This document shows, one piece after another, positions 19,720 to 27,796 of a stretch of DNA of 64,000 nt. Each line of letters opens with the position of its first letter. Within the stretch, counting starts at the first letter, position 1. The notes beneath the pieces are model-generated. The model was not told the origin of the DNA and ran no database searches. It worked only from the letters and a program-made list of their open reading frames with translations. Origin of the DNA: Buchnera aphidicola (Cinara pseudotaxifoliae) (GTDB lineage Bacteria; Pseudomonadota; Gammaproteobacteria; Enterobacterales; Enterobacteriaceae); assembly GCF_900128595.1 (NCBI RefSeq), contig NZ_LT635893.1:124001-188000 (forward strand). The letters are read 5' to 3'. A program made the translations under genes and the position numbers.

Positions 19720-20397
19720 ATGAATACTGTATCTGACTATTCCTGGTCAAAATTTTTTTTTAGAGAAAAAAAAAAAAAATATTTTATGTATTTATGGAAT
19801 ACTTTACAAAAAATACAACAAACCACATCAGTTTATCCTCCTAAACAAGATATTTTTAATGCTTTTTTATTAACTCCAGTATCAGAAATTAAAGTAGTAA
19901 TATTAGGTCAAGATCCATATTGTCGATACGGACAAGCGAATGGTTTATCTTTTTCAGTTTCAAAATTAAAACCGTTACCGTCTTCATTAAAAAACATATT
20001 TATAGAGTTAAAGTATAATTTTCCACAGTTTGCAACTCGTACTAACGGATGTTTAAAAGATTGGTCTAGGCAGGGTGTATTTTTATTAAATTCCATATTA
20101 ACAGTTTCAGATGGTTTTCCGGGATCCCATAAAGGACTGGGTTGGGAAAAATTTACTGATCAAGTTATTAAATTCATTAGTGATGTTCATAAAGGTATAA
20201 TATTTGTATTATGGGGTTCTTTATCAGGTCAAAAATATCGTTTAATAAATAAAGATGTACATTTTATATTACAATCGTCACATCCATCTCCATTATCTTC
20301 TCACAGAGGTTTTTTTGGATGTAAACACTTTTTAAAAATAAACAGAATATTAATAAAGCAAAACAAAACACCAATTAATTGGTTTAAAAATATATAA
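19720..20397 (+). CDS. ung: Uracil-DNA glycosylase
   Basis: Ung removes uracil from DNA in base-excision repair. The protein is 225 aa (E. coli 229). The water-activating motif GQDPYC (in LGQDPYCRYGQANGLSFSV) and the DNA-intercalation motif HPSPLSSHRGFFGCKHF are intact. I used ATG 19720; TTG 19708 in frame is not needed for alignment. The early part contains an A14 run (19766-19779) encoding REKKKKYF, and alignment with the family EEKQQPYF segment shows that it is in frame. Its upstream neighbour, the peroxiredoxin gene, is divergent. Confidence 0.96.
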   Translation: MNTVSDYSWSKFFFREKKKKYFMYLWNTLQKIQQTTSVYPPKQDIFNAFLLTPVSEIKVVILGQDPYCRYGQANGLSFSVSKLKPLPSSLKNIFIELKYNFPQFATRTNGCLKDWSRQGVFLLNSILTVSDGFPGSHKGLGWEKFTDQVIKFISDVHKGIIFVLWGSLSGQKYRLINKDVHFILQSSHPSPLSSHRGFFGCKHFLKINRILIKQNKTPINWFKNI

Positions 20398-20458
20398 TTT
20401 TAAACCATTCTAATATTAGCTAATATTTTTTCTGTTATGTTAAATAGTATATTGTAAA

Positions 20459-20983
20459 TTATACAACAATAGTAGCTTTTTTGATTATATAATTTTTAAA
20501 TTTATATCCGACTTTTTTTATTTTTTTAACTTGCGTATTATTTAGGCATGATTCTTTATTATTGTTTTTTTTGAAAGTATGTATATTAGAATCAAATGGT
20601 ATATTAGTTTGATTAATTTTTTTTATATGCCATGTTTTTAAATTTTTTTCTAATATATTATTGGTTAATCGTATTCCTTCAATTACTGGTTTTGGTACAG
20701 ATACAGATTTTTTAGATATTTTTACTAAATTATCAATTTGGTTGATGATAGATAATATGTTTTTTAAAAAATTTTTAAATTGGTTTTTTTTAATTGATTT
20801 TACTTCTTGTATATTTTTTTTTATTGCATTGTCTATATTAGCGTAATGTCTTAATTTTATAGTTTTTTTTTCTTTTTTTAAATAAAAAATTTTTTGTTCA
20901 ATTTTATAGAGTTTATCTGTTTTTTTTGTCTGTTCGGTTTTTTTTGGAGAAATATTATTTGTAATGTTTTTTTTATTTTTCAT
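20459..20983 (-). CDS. grpE: GrpE nucleotide exchange factor (shortened, strongly diverged)
   Basis: GrpE releases ADP from DnaK. The protein has 174 aa against 197 in E. coli, with a lysine-rich N-terminus and a predicted long helix. Recognisable landmarks are VIEGIRLTNNILEKNLKTW, NIPFDSNIHTF (family NVPLDPNVHQA) and a final GYKFKNYIIKKATIVV that parallels GYTLNGRTIRAAMVTV. The central ENxRRR helix motif has decayed to DNAIKKN, and the acidic residues of the C-terminal beta-domain are mostly lost. The position beside ung and ssrA is as in other Buchnera. Assignment is good; activity is uncertain. Confidence 0.85.
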   Translation of the reverse strand: MKNKKNITNNISPKKTEQTKKTDKLYKIEQKIFYLKKEKKTIKLRHYANIDNAIKKNIQEVKSIKKNQFKNFLKNILSIINQIDNLVKISKKSVSVPKPVIEGIRLTNNILEKNLKTWHIKKINQTNIPFDSNIHTFKKNNNKESCLNNTQVKKIKKVGYKFKNYIIKKATIVV

Positions 20984-21438
20984 ATTTTTTCTCGACTATA
21001 TCTTTATTAATTGATTTTTTATTAAAATTATTTAGAAAATAAAATTATTTAGGTAATTTTTAAATAACAAAAGTTATGGCTTTTTTTTTAAGATATTTAT
21101 AGTATATGTTTTATATGTATTAAACATTGTATTGAATATGTATATATATAATTTTAATGTAGCAAAAGAATATTTTTTAATTTATGTTTGTCTATTTTTG
21201 TAATTTATGTATTGGTATTTTACACGAATTATTTTTGTTTTTAAATATTTTAAAATATTTAAAAATTTTTTGTATGTTAATTGTTTTTAAGATGTTATTT
21301 TTTTTAATGAAAAATAATTATTATTGTTATTATGTTTATATGTATATTCTGAACAAAATACAATTATTTTTATTAATATTTGTATATTTTTTATACATTA
21401 TTTAACCAGATGTTTAGTTAAAATTTTTAAAAAATTTT
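20984..21438. other. AT-rich spacer between grpE and ssrA
   Basis: No supported gene lies here. A 73-codon frame at 21184-21405 (+) is a run of F, Y, L, I, N and K with no family features, as expected by chance from T-rich sequence. In less reduced relatives this neighbourhood carries nadK, so it may be the scar of a lost gene; no residual motif of NAD kinase is visible. Confidence 0.5.
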
Positions 21439-21807
21439 TGGAGCTGGCGGGATTTGAACCCGCGTCCAAAATAACTAATATTATTGTTCTACATGTTTAG
21501 TTTATTTAATTTTTTAAAATAAGACTTAATAAACAAAGTATTATTTTGTATCTTAATAAAATACAATCTTATTGTTTTAAGATTAACGATATAAGAATGT
21601 CTCTTTTAATATAACCTTTCTAAAATATAACTTATCTATTAAAGAGAGTAAATAGATTAGCGAGAAAGGGCTTTATCTAGGTTTTTAAGCTGCTAAAGCG
21701 TAGTTTTTTTGTTTTGCATTTAATAAATTTGGTTTTTTAACGAGGCAAACCAATCCTCGACATGCTGCAATAATTTTTGTATATTCTGTCAAATCCATAA
21801 CAGCCCC
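21439..21807 (-). ncRNA. ssrA: Transfer-messenger RNA (tmRNA)
   Basis: tmRNA rescues stalled ribosomes with SmpB. The 5' end GGGGCTG (21807-21801) pairs with the 3' acceptor strand CAGCTCC (21446-21440). The T arm CGCGGGTTCAAATCCCGC directly precedes the latter, and the 5' tRNA-like segment TTATGGATTTGACAG is normal. The tag frame (21717-21685, minus strand) reads AKQKNYALAA then stop, matching the proteolysis tag ending of E. coli (NYALAA). Pseudoknot-rich sequence fills the remainder. After the discriminator A at 21439 the DNA reads AAA rather than CCA, so the CCA end must be added enzymatically. Confidence 0.95.
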
Positions 21808-22030
21808 ATATGTGAATTACATTATAATAGATCTATTTGATTTAGACAATATTTATATATAAATTTTATTTTTTTTATTAAAATATTTTAAAAAACATTT
21901 TTTTATGTCTATATTTATAGTACCATTAGTTTGTTTTTTATTAAAAATATAATGATATTTTTATCATTATATTTATAAAAAAATTTTATGAATTGTATGT
22001 AATTTTATTACATTTGTGAGTGATATTAAT

Positions 22031-22363
22031 ATGATAGATGTTATTAAAAAAATAAAAAAGCAATTAAAGAAAAATATTATTGTTCTTTATATGAAAGGTT
22101 CTCCTGAATATCCTAGTTGTGGTTTTTCTGCTCGAGCTGTTCAAGCTTTATCTTCTTGTACTTCAAAATTTTTTTATGTTGATGTTTTAAAAGATACAGA
22201 CATTCGTTTAGCTTTACCAAAATATTCAAAATGGCCAACTTTTCCTCAATTATGGATTAATGAGCGTTTGATAGGCGGATGCGATATTATTTTAGAATTA
22301 TTAAATAATGGAGAATTATTAAATTTAGTTAAAAATTGTCAACATAATATTAAATTAAAGTAA
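22031..22363 (+). CDS. grxD: Monothiol glutaredoxin GrxD
   Basis: GrxD is a monothiol CGFS-type glutaredoxin that binds [2Fe-2S] clusters with glutathione and BolA-type partners and works in cluster transfer. The CGFS motif is in YPSCGFSARAVQ. WPTFPQLW and GGCDI, the glutathione-binding elements, are intact. With ATG 22031 (110 aa) the N-terminus aligns with E. coli GrxD residue for residue; GTG 22016 would add five residues. ErpA, another Fe-S carrier, is also encoded in this window. Confidence 0.95.
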   Translation: MIDVIKKIKKQLKKNIIVLYMKGSPEYPSCGFSARAVQALSSCTSKFFYVDVLKDTDIRLALPKYSKWPTFPQLWINERLIGGCDIILELLNNGELLNLVKNCQHNIKLK

Positions 22364-22392
22364 TTATGGTCATGAATTAAGGATTATATACA

Positions 22393-23067
22393 TTATGTGT
22401 CAAACATCTCATCTTTTTTTTTACGGTGAGATGTGTTTGGAGGCCATCCTCCAATTCTTTTCCACCTATTTACTAATTCACAAAATAAATGCGCTGTTTG
22501 CAAGGTATCGTATAAAGCGGAATGTGCTTGCGTTGTATCAAAAGGGATACCGGCCATCTGACATGCTTTTGCTAGTACTGTTTGCCCAAAAATTAAACCA
22601 CTAAGTGCTGCGGTATCAAATGTAGTAAAAGGATGAAAAGGATTTTTAATAACTCCTACTCTTTTAGCTGCTGCCATTAAAAAGTTATGATCAAAATTAG
22701 CGTTATGAGCAACTAGTATTCCTTTTTTGCATTTATTCAAGCTAATTTTTTTTTTTACTAGTTTAAAAATACTTTTTAGCGCGTTTTGCTCACTAACAGC
22801 TCCTCTAAGAGGATTGAAAGGATCTATTTTATTAAATGCTACCGATTCTGCTTGTATAATCGATCCTTTAAAAGGTTTAATATGAAAATGTAAGGTATCA
22901 TCTATTTGTAGCCATCCATGTGTATTCATTTTTAAGGTTACAATTGCAATTTCTAACAAAGCATCTGTTTTTGCGTGAAATCCTGCACTTTCTATATCTA
23001 TAACAACGGGATAGAATCCTCTAAATCGATTTTTTATCATAAATCGTAAATTTTGTTTTATAGACAT
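22393..23067 (-). CDS. rnt: Ribonuclease T
   Basis: RNase T is a 3' to 5' exoribonuclease that trims tRNA and other stable RNA ends. This 224-aa protein has the DEDD exonuclease signature: [20 protein letters not shown] and [22 protein letters not shown] and [12 protein letters not shown] near the end are nearly identical to E. coli. It converges with grxD, with only 29 bases between the stops. The C-terminal coding end contains a hairpin-forming repeat (CAAACATCTCA with TGAGATGTGTTTG) that may double as a terminator. Confidence 0.97.
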   Translation of the reverse strand: MSIKQNLRFMIKNRFRGFYPVVIDIESAGFHAKTDALLEIAIVTLKMNTHGWLQIDDTLHFHIKPFKGSIIQAESVAFNKIDPFNPLRGAVSEQNALKSIFKLVKKKISLNKCKKGILVAHNANFDHNFLMAAAKRVGVIKNPFHPFTTFDTAALSGLIFGQTVLAKACQMAGIPFDTTQAHSALYDTLQTAHLFCELVNRWKRIGGWPPNTSHRKKKDEMFDT

Positions 23068-23720
23068 ATGTATCTCAGTTTCATTATTTAGAATAACATT
23101 GAATTTATCTGTATGTATTTAACAATAATAAAATTATAAACATCTTGTTTAAATAACTCAATACATTTAAATACAATAATGATTGTTTTTATAATGCTAT
23201 TATTAAATGATTATTTAATTATTAATATATATTTATTTTTTAATATATTATTTTTAATAATAGTTATTAAATGTATATAATAATATGATTTTTCAAAAAA
23301 TAGAAATTTATTATATTAAGATATATTGTTACATATATCAATATCAAATATGTTTAACAAACATATCAATTTTTGAAATAAAGAAAAATCTTTATCTTAA
23401 AAGTATATAAAATTTATTTTTAGAGTATTTTGTGTTTTTAATGGTTTTTGTAATGATATATATTGTTTATGATTTATAAAAATATTTTGTGTATGTAGTA
23501 TTTTTTTTATAGATTTTATCACGAAAAAAAGTATATAACATATAATCATGTAATGTATAAGTATATACACATATAAGTATGTAACATACGAATATATTAT
23601 ATAGTAGATATAAGTATTTAATACTTATATATATTTTATATAAGTGTATAATATTTTTATTAGTGATTTTGTAAAAAATGTATAATAATTTAATTATATT
23701 TAATTTTTAAAGAAGGTATT
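23068..23720. other. Long AT-rich intergenic region between divergent rnt and pth
   Basis: No gene is evident in these 653 bases. Near 23560-23660 there is a cluster of related TATAAGTATNTA-like units. They include an almost perfect palindrome, ATATAAGTATT (23608-23618) and AATACTTATAT (23620-23630), with a single central base. It probably holds promoters for both flanking genes, but none stands out in such AT-rich sequence. Confidence 0.5.
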
Positions 23721-24302
23721 TTGAAAAAAATAAAAATGATTGTTGGTCTTGGAAATCCATTAAATCAATATTGTAATACACGACATAATGTAGGTTATTG
23801 GTTTATCAATATGTTATCTAATGTTCATAAAATTTCATTTAAATTTAAAAAAAGTTTTTTAGGATATGTTTCAAATATTACAGTAAATAATCATTTAATT
23901 TATTTATTACGACCACATGTATTTATGAATGTTTCAGGTTTTTCAGTACATGCTGCCTCATCTTTTTATAAAATTGATTTATCTGATATTTTAATAGTAC
24001 GAGATGAATTAGATTTATTTCCTGGAATAGTAAAAATAAAATTTGGAAAAAGTCATAATGGCCATAATGGTGTTAGAAGCATCATCAGTCATTTCTCTTC
24101 CAAAGACGATTTTATGCAACTATGTATTGGAATTGGTCGTCCAACACAAAAAAAAAATGTATCAACATTTGTACTAAAAAAACCTACAAAAAAGGAAGGT
24201 AGTATAATCAAAAAAGCAATATTAGAATTTATTCTATTAACTAAAGATTATATATATAAAAAAAAATTTTTGAAAAATAAAAAAATTATTATAAATAAAT
24301 AA
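23721..24302 (+). CDS. pth: Peptidyl-tRNA hydrolase
   Basis: Pth releases peptides from prematurely dissociated peptidyl-tRNA. Family motifs are present: VGLGNPLNQYCNTRHNVGYWF with the catalytic histidine, FMNVSG, DELDLFPG with the catalytic aspartate, and GHNGVRSI. I take TTG 23721 as start (193 aa, E. coli 194) because GAAGG lies at normal spacing upstream and the alignment needs the extra residues. The first ATG (23736) would leave only MIVGLGNP. ychF follows 67 bases downstream, the same order as in E. coli. Confidence 0.95.
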   Translation: MKKIKMIVGLGNPLNQYCNTRHNVGYWFINMLSNVHKISFKFKKSFLGYVSNITVNNHLIYLLRPHVFMNVSGFSVHAASSFYKIDLSDILIVRDELDLFPGIVKIKFGKSHNGHNGVRSIISHFSSKDDFMQLCIGIGRPTQKKNVSTFVLKKPTKKEGSIIKKAILEFILLTKDYIYKKKFLKNKKIIINK

Positions 24303-24369
24303 TTTTTATTATAGTGATTAATTGTATTGTCTCTAAATTTAATTTAAAACTAAATAGGTATAAATTATT

Positions 24370-25458
24370 GTGGTATATAAATGTGGTATTGTGGGGTTGC
24401 CTAATGTAGGAAAATCTGCTTTATTTAATACGATAACAAGATTAAATATCCCATCAAAAAATTTCCCTTTTTGTACTATTGAACCAAATATAGGGATAGT
24501 TTCTATTCCTGATAATAGATTAAAAAAAATAGCTGTTTGTTTATCAACTAAAAATGTTATACATAGTGTTATTACTATAATTGATATTGCTGGATTAGTA
24601 AAAGGTGCTTCTAAAGGAGAAGGTTTAGGTAATAAATTTTTAAAAAAAATTAGAGAATGTAACGCTATTATGCATGTTGTTCGTTGTTTTATAAATAATG
24701 AAATAACGCATGTATATAATAATATAAATCCGTTGCGTGATATTGACATTATTAATACAGAATTGTTATTGTCCGATCTTGGTTTATGTGAAAAAATTTT
24801 TCAAAAACAATCTGTTCAAAAAGATATAAATGATGTGCGTCATTCAGTTTTTTTTAATTTAATTCAAAGATGCATATATCAATTAAAATCTGGTTTTTTT
24901 TTGAAAGATTTAGTTTTTTTAAAAGAAGAATTAAAAATTTTACGACAATATCAATTTTTAACATTAAAACCTATGATTTATATTTTTAATATGACTAAAG
25001 ATATGCGTTGTAACATTAATATTAATGAATTATATAAAGATAAAAATGTTGATTTATCTACTGTTATTCCTGTTGTTTTGGATCATAAACATAGTATTCA
25101 AACAAATAATATTGATGTTTTATCTACTCAAAAAAATCGTTTATTTTTTTTTGATGTAGATTTTAATAAGTTTATCAGACATTTATGCACTTCTTTATGT
25201 TTAAAGACTTTTTTCACTGCTGGACCAAAGGAAGTACGGTCATGGACATTTAAAGCAGAAAAGACAGCTATTCAAGTTGCTAAGTTAATTCATACTGATT
25301 TTTCTAAAGGGTTTATTAGAGCTCAAATTATTTCATACATTGACTTCATCAAGTATCGTAACTTAATTAAAATTAAGCAATTAGGAAAAATACGTAGTGA
25401 AGGAAAAAAATATATAGTACAAGATGGAGATATTATAAATTTTTTGTTCAATGTATAA
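24370..25458 (+). CDS. ychF: Ribosome-binding ATPase YchF (OLA1 family)
   Basis: YchF is a conserved P-loop protein of the Obg-related YchF/OLA1 group that hydrolyses ATP and binds ribosomes. It has 362 aa. The start KCGIVGLPNVGKSALFN contains the P-loop, followed by FPFCTIEPN, DIAGLVKGASKGEGLGNKFL and, in the TGS domain, FTAGPKEVRSWTF and KGFIRAQIIS. The last residues GDIINFLFNV match the family end. GTG 24370 is the start: MVYKCGIVG parallels MGFKCGIVG of E. coli, and no ATG is available. No clear ribosome-binding site is seen. It forms a pair with pth. Confidence 0.97.
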   Translation: MVYKCGIVGLPNVGKSALFNTITRLNIPSKNFPFCTIEPNIGIVSIPDNRLKKIAVCLSTKNVIHSVITIIDIAGLVKGASKGEGLGNKFLKKIRECNAIMHVVRCFINNEITHVYNNINPLRDIDIINTELLLSDLGLCEKIFQKQSVQKDINDVRHSVFFNLIQRCIYQLKSGFFLKDLVFLKEELKILRQYQFLTLKPMIYIFNMTKDMRCNININELYKDKNVDLSTVIPVVLDHKHSIQTNNIDVLSTQKNRLFFFDVDFNKFIRHLCTSLCLKTFFTAGPKEVRSWTFKAEKTAIQVAKLIHTDFSKGFIRAQIISYIDFIKYRNLIKIKQLGKIRSEGKKYIVQDGDIINFLFNV

Positions 25459-25498
25459 ATTGCAGAATTGAAATAGTAATACATATTAATTTTAAGTA

Positions 25499-25540
25499 CT
25501 CTCTAATTTAGAGAGGGATTCTAATATTCCTCTCTAAATT
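25499..25540. terminator. Three-arm terminator-like repeat between convergent ychF and thrC
   Basis: AATTTAGAGAGG (25505-25516) pairs perfectly over 12 bp with CCTCTCTAAATT (25529-25540). A third copy, CTCTCTAA (25499-25506), can pair instead with TTAGAGAG (25508-25515). The two hairpins are mutually exclusive. The site lies between two convergent genes and probably ends both transcripts, although neither side has a long T tail. Confidence 0.65.
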
Positions 25541-25550
25541 ATAAGATTTG

Positions 25551-26843
25551 TTAAATTTTTGTTAGTAAAAAATTTTTTAACTTCAAAAAATCTGGTTTCA
25601 TATGATGTGAAAAATTCTTTAAATTTATTCGAGATTGTAAAGAATGAGGTAATTTTAATTTAATATTTAATATGGACTCAACTGTATTTTGAAATTTAGA
25701 AGGATGAGCTGTTCCTAAAAATAATCCAAAATCTGTTTTTTTCATGTATTTAATTAGTACTTTATATGCTATAGCTGCATGAGGTTCTGATATATATCCT
25801 ATTTTATAAAGTTCCTGAAGAGTTTTTATTGTTTTTTTGTCAGATATGCTTCCAGATTTTAGAGTATTTAAATTCCATTTTTTTCGTCTAAAGAGCTCTT
25901 CTACTCTCGGCCAGTTATTAGGTTGGCTGATATCCATAGCGTTAGAAATTGTAGATATAGTATGACTAGGTTTCCATGTACCGCTATTTAAAAAACGAGG
26001 TACTGTATCGTTTGCATTAGTAGCAGCAATAAAGGATTTTATAGGTAATCCTAATGATTTTGCAATTAATCCAGCAGTTAAATTACCGAAATTGCCACAT
26101 GGTACAGATATTACAATATCTTTGTGATGTTTTGGTGATATTAATGCAAAGGCTTCAAAATAGTAACAAATTTGAGCTAATAATCTACTAATATTAATAG
26201 AATTTGCAGAATTTAGACCAATTGTTTCTTTTAATTTTTTATCGTTAAACGATTGCTTAACTAAATATTGACAATCATCAAAGCTTCCATCAATTGCAAT
26301 AGTGTGTATATTTTTTCCTAACGTACAAAATAGTTTTTCTTGCAGAACACTTACTCTTCCTTTAGGGTATAGTATTACAACACGAATGTTTTTCATACAA
26401 TAAAATGCATGTGCAACCGCAGCCCCTGTATCGCCTGATGTTGCAGTTAATATAGTCATAATAGAATTTTTATTCTTCCAAAATGATAACATATTTGCCA
26501 TAAATCTTGCACCAAAATCTTTAAAAGCTAAAGTTGGTCCATGAAACAATTCTAAACAAGATATATTGTTGGTTACAGGTACAATAATTGGTGGGGTAAA
26601 TGAAAAAGCAGATTTAATTTGTTTTTTTAAATCAGGTAATGATATTTCATCAGATATAAAATGAGACAGTATATGCGCACTACGTGTAATAAAATCCATT
26701 TTTATTAACTTTTTTAAATCGTGAGAATTAAATTTTGGTAAATATTTTGGAAAGAATAATCCTTGTTTTTTTCCTAAACCATACTGAATAGCATTTAAAA
26801 AATTTACCTCTTCTTTATGATCTTTTAAATTATATAGTTTCAT
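25551..26843 (-). CDS. thrC: Threonine synthase
   Basis: ThrC converts O-phosphohomoserine to threonine with pyridoxal phosphate, the last step of threonine synthesis. The protein is 430 aa (E. coli 428). The PLP-binding lysine is in LAFKDFGARFMANML. TATSGDTGAAVAHAF, SVPCGNFGNLTAG and GTAHPSKF are further family motifs. The start overlaps the thrB stop by four bases, indicating translational coupling in a thrABC operon. The operon ends at the hairpin shared with ychF. Confidence 0.97.
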   Translation of the reverse strand: MKLYNLKDHKEEVNFLNAIQYGLGKKQGLFFPKYLPKFNSHDLKKLIKMDFITRSAHILSHFISDEISLPDLKKQIKSAFSFTPPIIVPVTNNISCLELFHGPTLAFKDFGARFMANMLSFWKNKNSIMTILTATSGDTGAAVAHAFYCMKNIRVVILYPKGRVSVLQEKLFCTLGKNIHTIAIDGSFDDCQYLVKQSFNDKKLKETIGLNSANSINISRLLAQICYYFEAFALISPKHHKDIVISVPCGNFGNLTAGLIAKSLGLPIKSFIAATNANDTVPRFLNSGTWKPSHTISTISNAMDISQPNNWPRVEELFRRKKWNLNTLKSGSISDKKTIKTLQELYKIGYISEPHAAIAYKVLIKYMKKTDFGLFLGTAHPSKFQNTVESILNIKLKLPHSLQSRINLKNFSHHMKPDFLKLKNFLLTKI

Positions 26844-27778
26844 TGTGTAAATCTCATTTTTCTTGCACCTAATTGATCAATTTTACAAATATAAACAAAT
26901 CCTTTATTATTGATAATAAAATTTTTTTCTAACCATTTTTTTACTTTATTCGCGATGGAAATATTTAAACATATTGAAAACAATGTTGGCCCGGAACCCG
27001 AAATATTACAAGTTAATGCTCCTAATTTCATTATAGATTTTTTTATGTGTATAAATTTTGGTATTAATGGAATTCTATAGGGTTCTGCCAAAGCATCTTT
27101 CATAAAGCGAATAGCTAGTTCTGGTTGTTTTGTATGTAACGCATGTATGAATGTTGATATATTTCGACTGTTTTGTATACATATATCTTTTTTATAACGT
27201 ATTGGAAGAATATTTCTTGCTGCTGAAGTAGATAATGTGACTCCTGGCCATGCAATTATCCATAACCAATTTTTAAAAATAGGAAGTTTTTGTGTAATGT
27301 AATTTTTATCTCCTGTAATTAATTGCAACCCTCCTAAATAACACGGAGCGACATTGTCATAGTGAACACTTCCAGATACGTCTCCTTCCAAAGATCCCAT
27401 TAGTTTTATTAGTTCTGTTTGTGAGAGCTTTGTGTTATAAAATTGATTGAATGCCAGAACACTAGCTACTACAGATGAAGCGCTTGAACCTAGTCCAGAT
27501 CCTACAGGCATGTTTTTTTCTAATTTAATTGATATTGGTTCTTTTTTATTAGTATGTTTATTAAACCAACACCATGCTTTCCAAGTAATGTTTTTTTTTA
27601 TGTCTTTAGGTAAATTACTAGAAAAAGATCCATTACAGTGTAATTGAAATGTATCTGATGACTGTATTGAGATACAATCTCCTAATAAAGTTCCATCTAT
27701 GGGTGTAATAGCTGCTCCTAAAATATCAAAACCAACACCAACATTACCAATGGAAGCAGGAGCATAAATTTTTATCAT
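26840..27778 (-). CDS. thrB: Homoserine kinase
   Basis: ThrB phosphorylates homoserine, feeding ThrC. The protein is 312 aa (E. coli 310). As a GHMP kinase it shows the phosphate-binding motif PVGSGLGSSASSVVA, the N-terminal VYAPASIGNVGVGFD-like start (here IKIYAPASIGNVGVGFDILG) and the late GALTCNISGSGPTLFS motif. It lies 18 bases after thrA and overlaps thrC. Confidence 0.97.
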   Translation of the reverse strand: MIKIYAPASIGNVGVGFDILGAAITPIDGTLLGDCISIQSSDTFQLHCNGSFSSNLPKDIKKNITWKAWCWFNKHTNKKEPISIKLEKNMPVGSGLGSSASSVVASVLAFNQFYNTKLSQTELIKLMGSLEGDVSGSVHYDNVAPCYLGGLQLITGDKNYITQKLPIFKNWLWIIAWPGVTLSTSAARNILPIRYKKDICIQNSRNISTFIHALHTKQPELAIRFMKDALAEPYRIPLIPKFIHIKKSIMKLGALTCNISGSGPTLFSICLNISIANKVKKWLEKNFIINNKGFVYICKIDQLGARKMRFTQ

Positions 27779-27796
27779 TATCGTAAACTCGTAATG

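Noticed and set aside
21184-21405. A 73-codon hydrophobic small protein between grpE and ssrA
   Set aside because: It is made almost only of residues encoded by A/T-rich codons, has no ribosome-binding site and no recognisable family; chance frames of this kind are common here.
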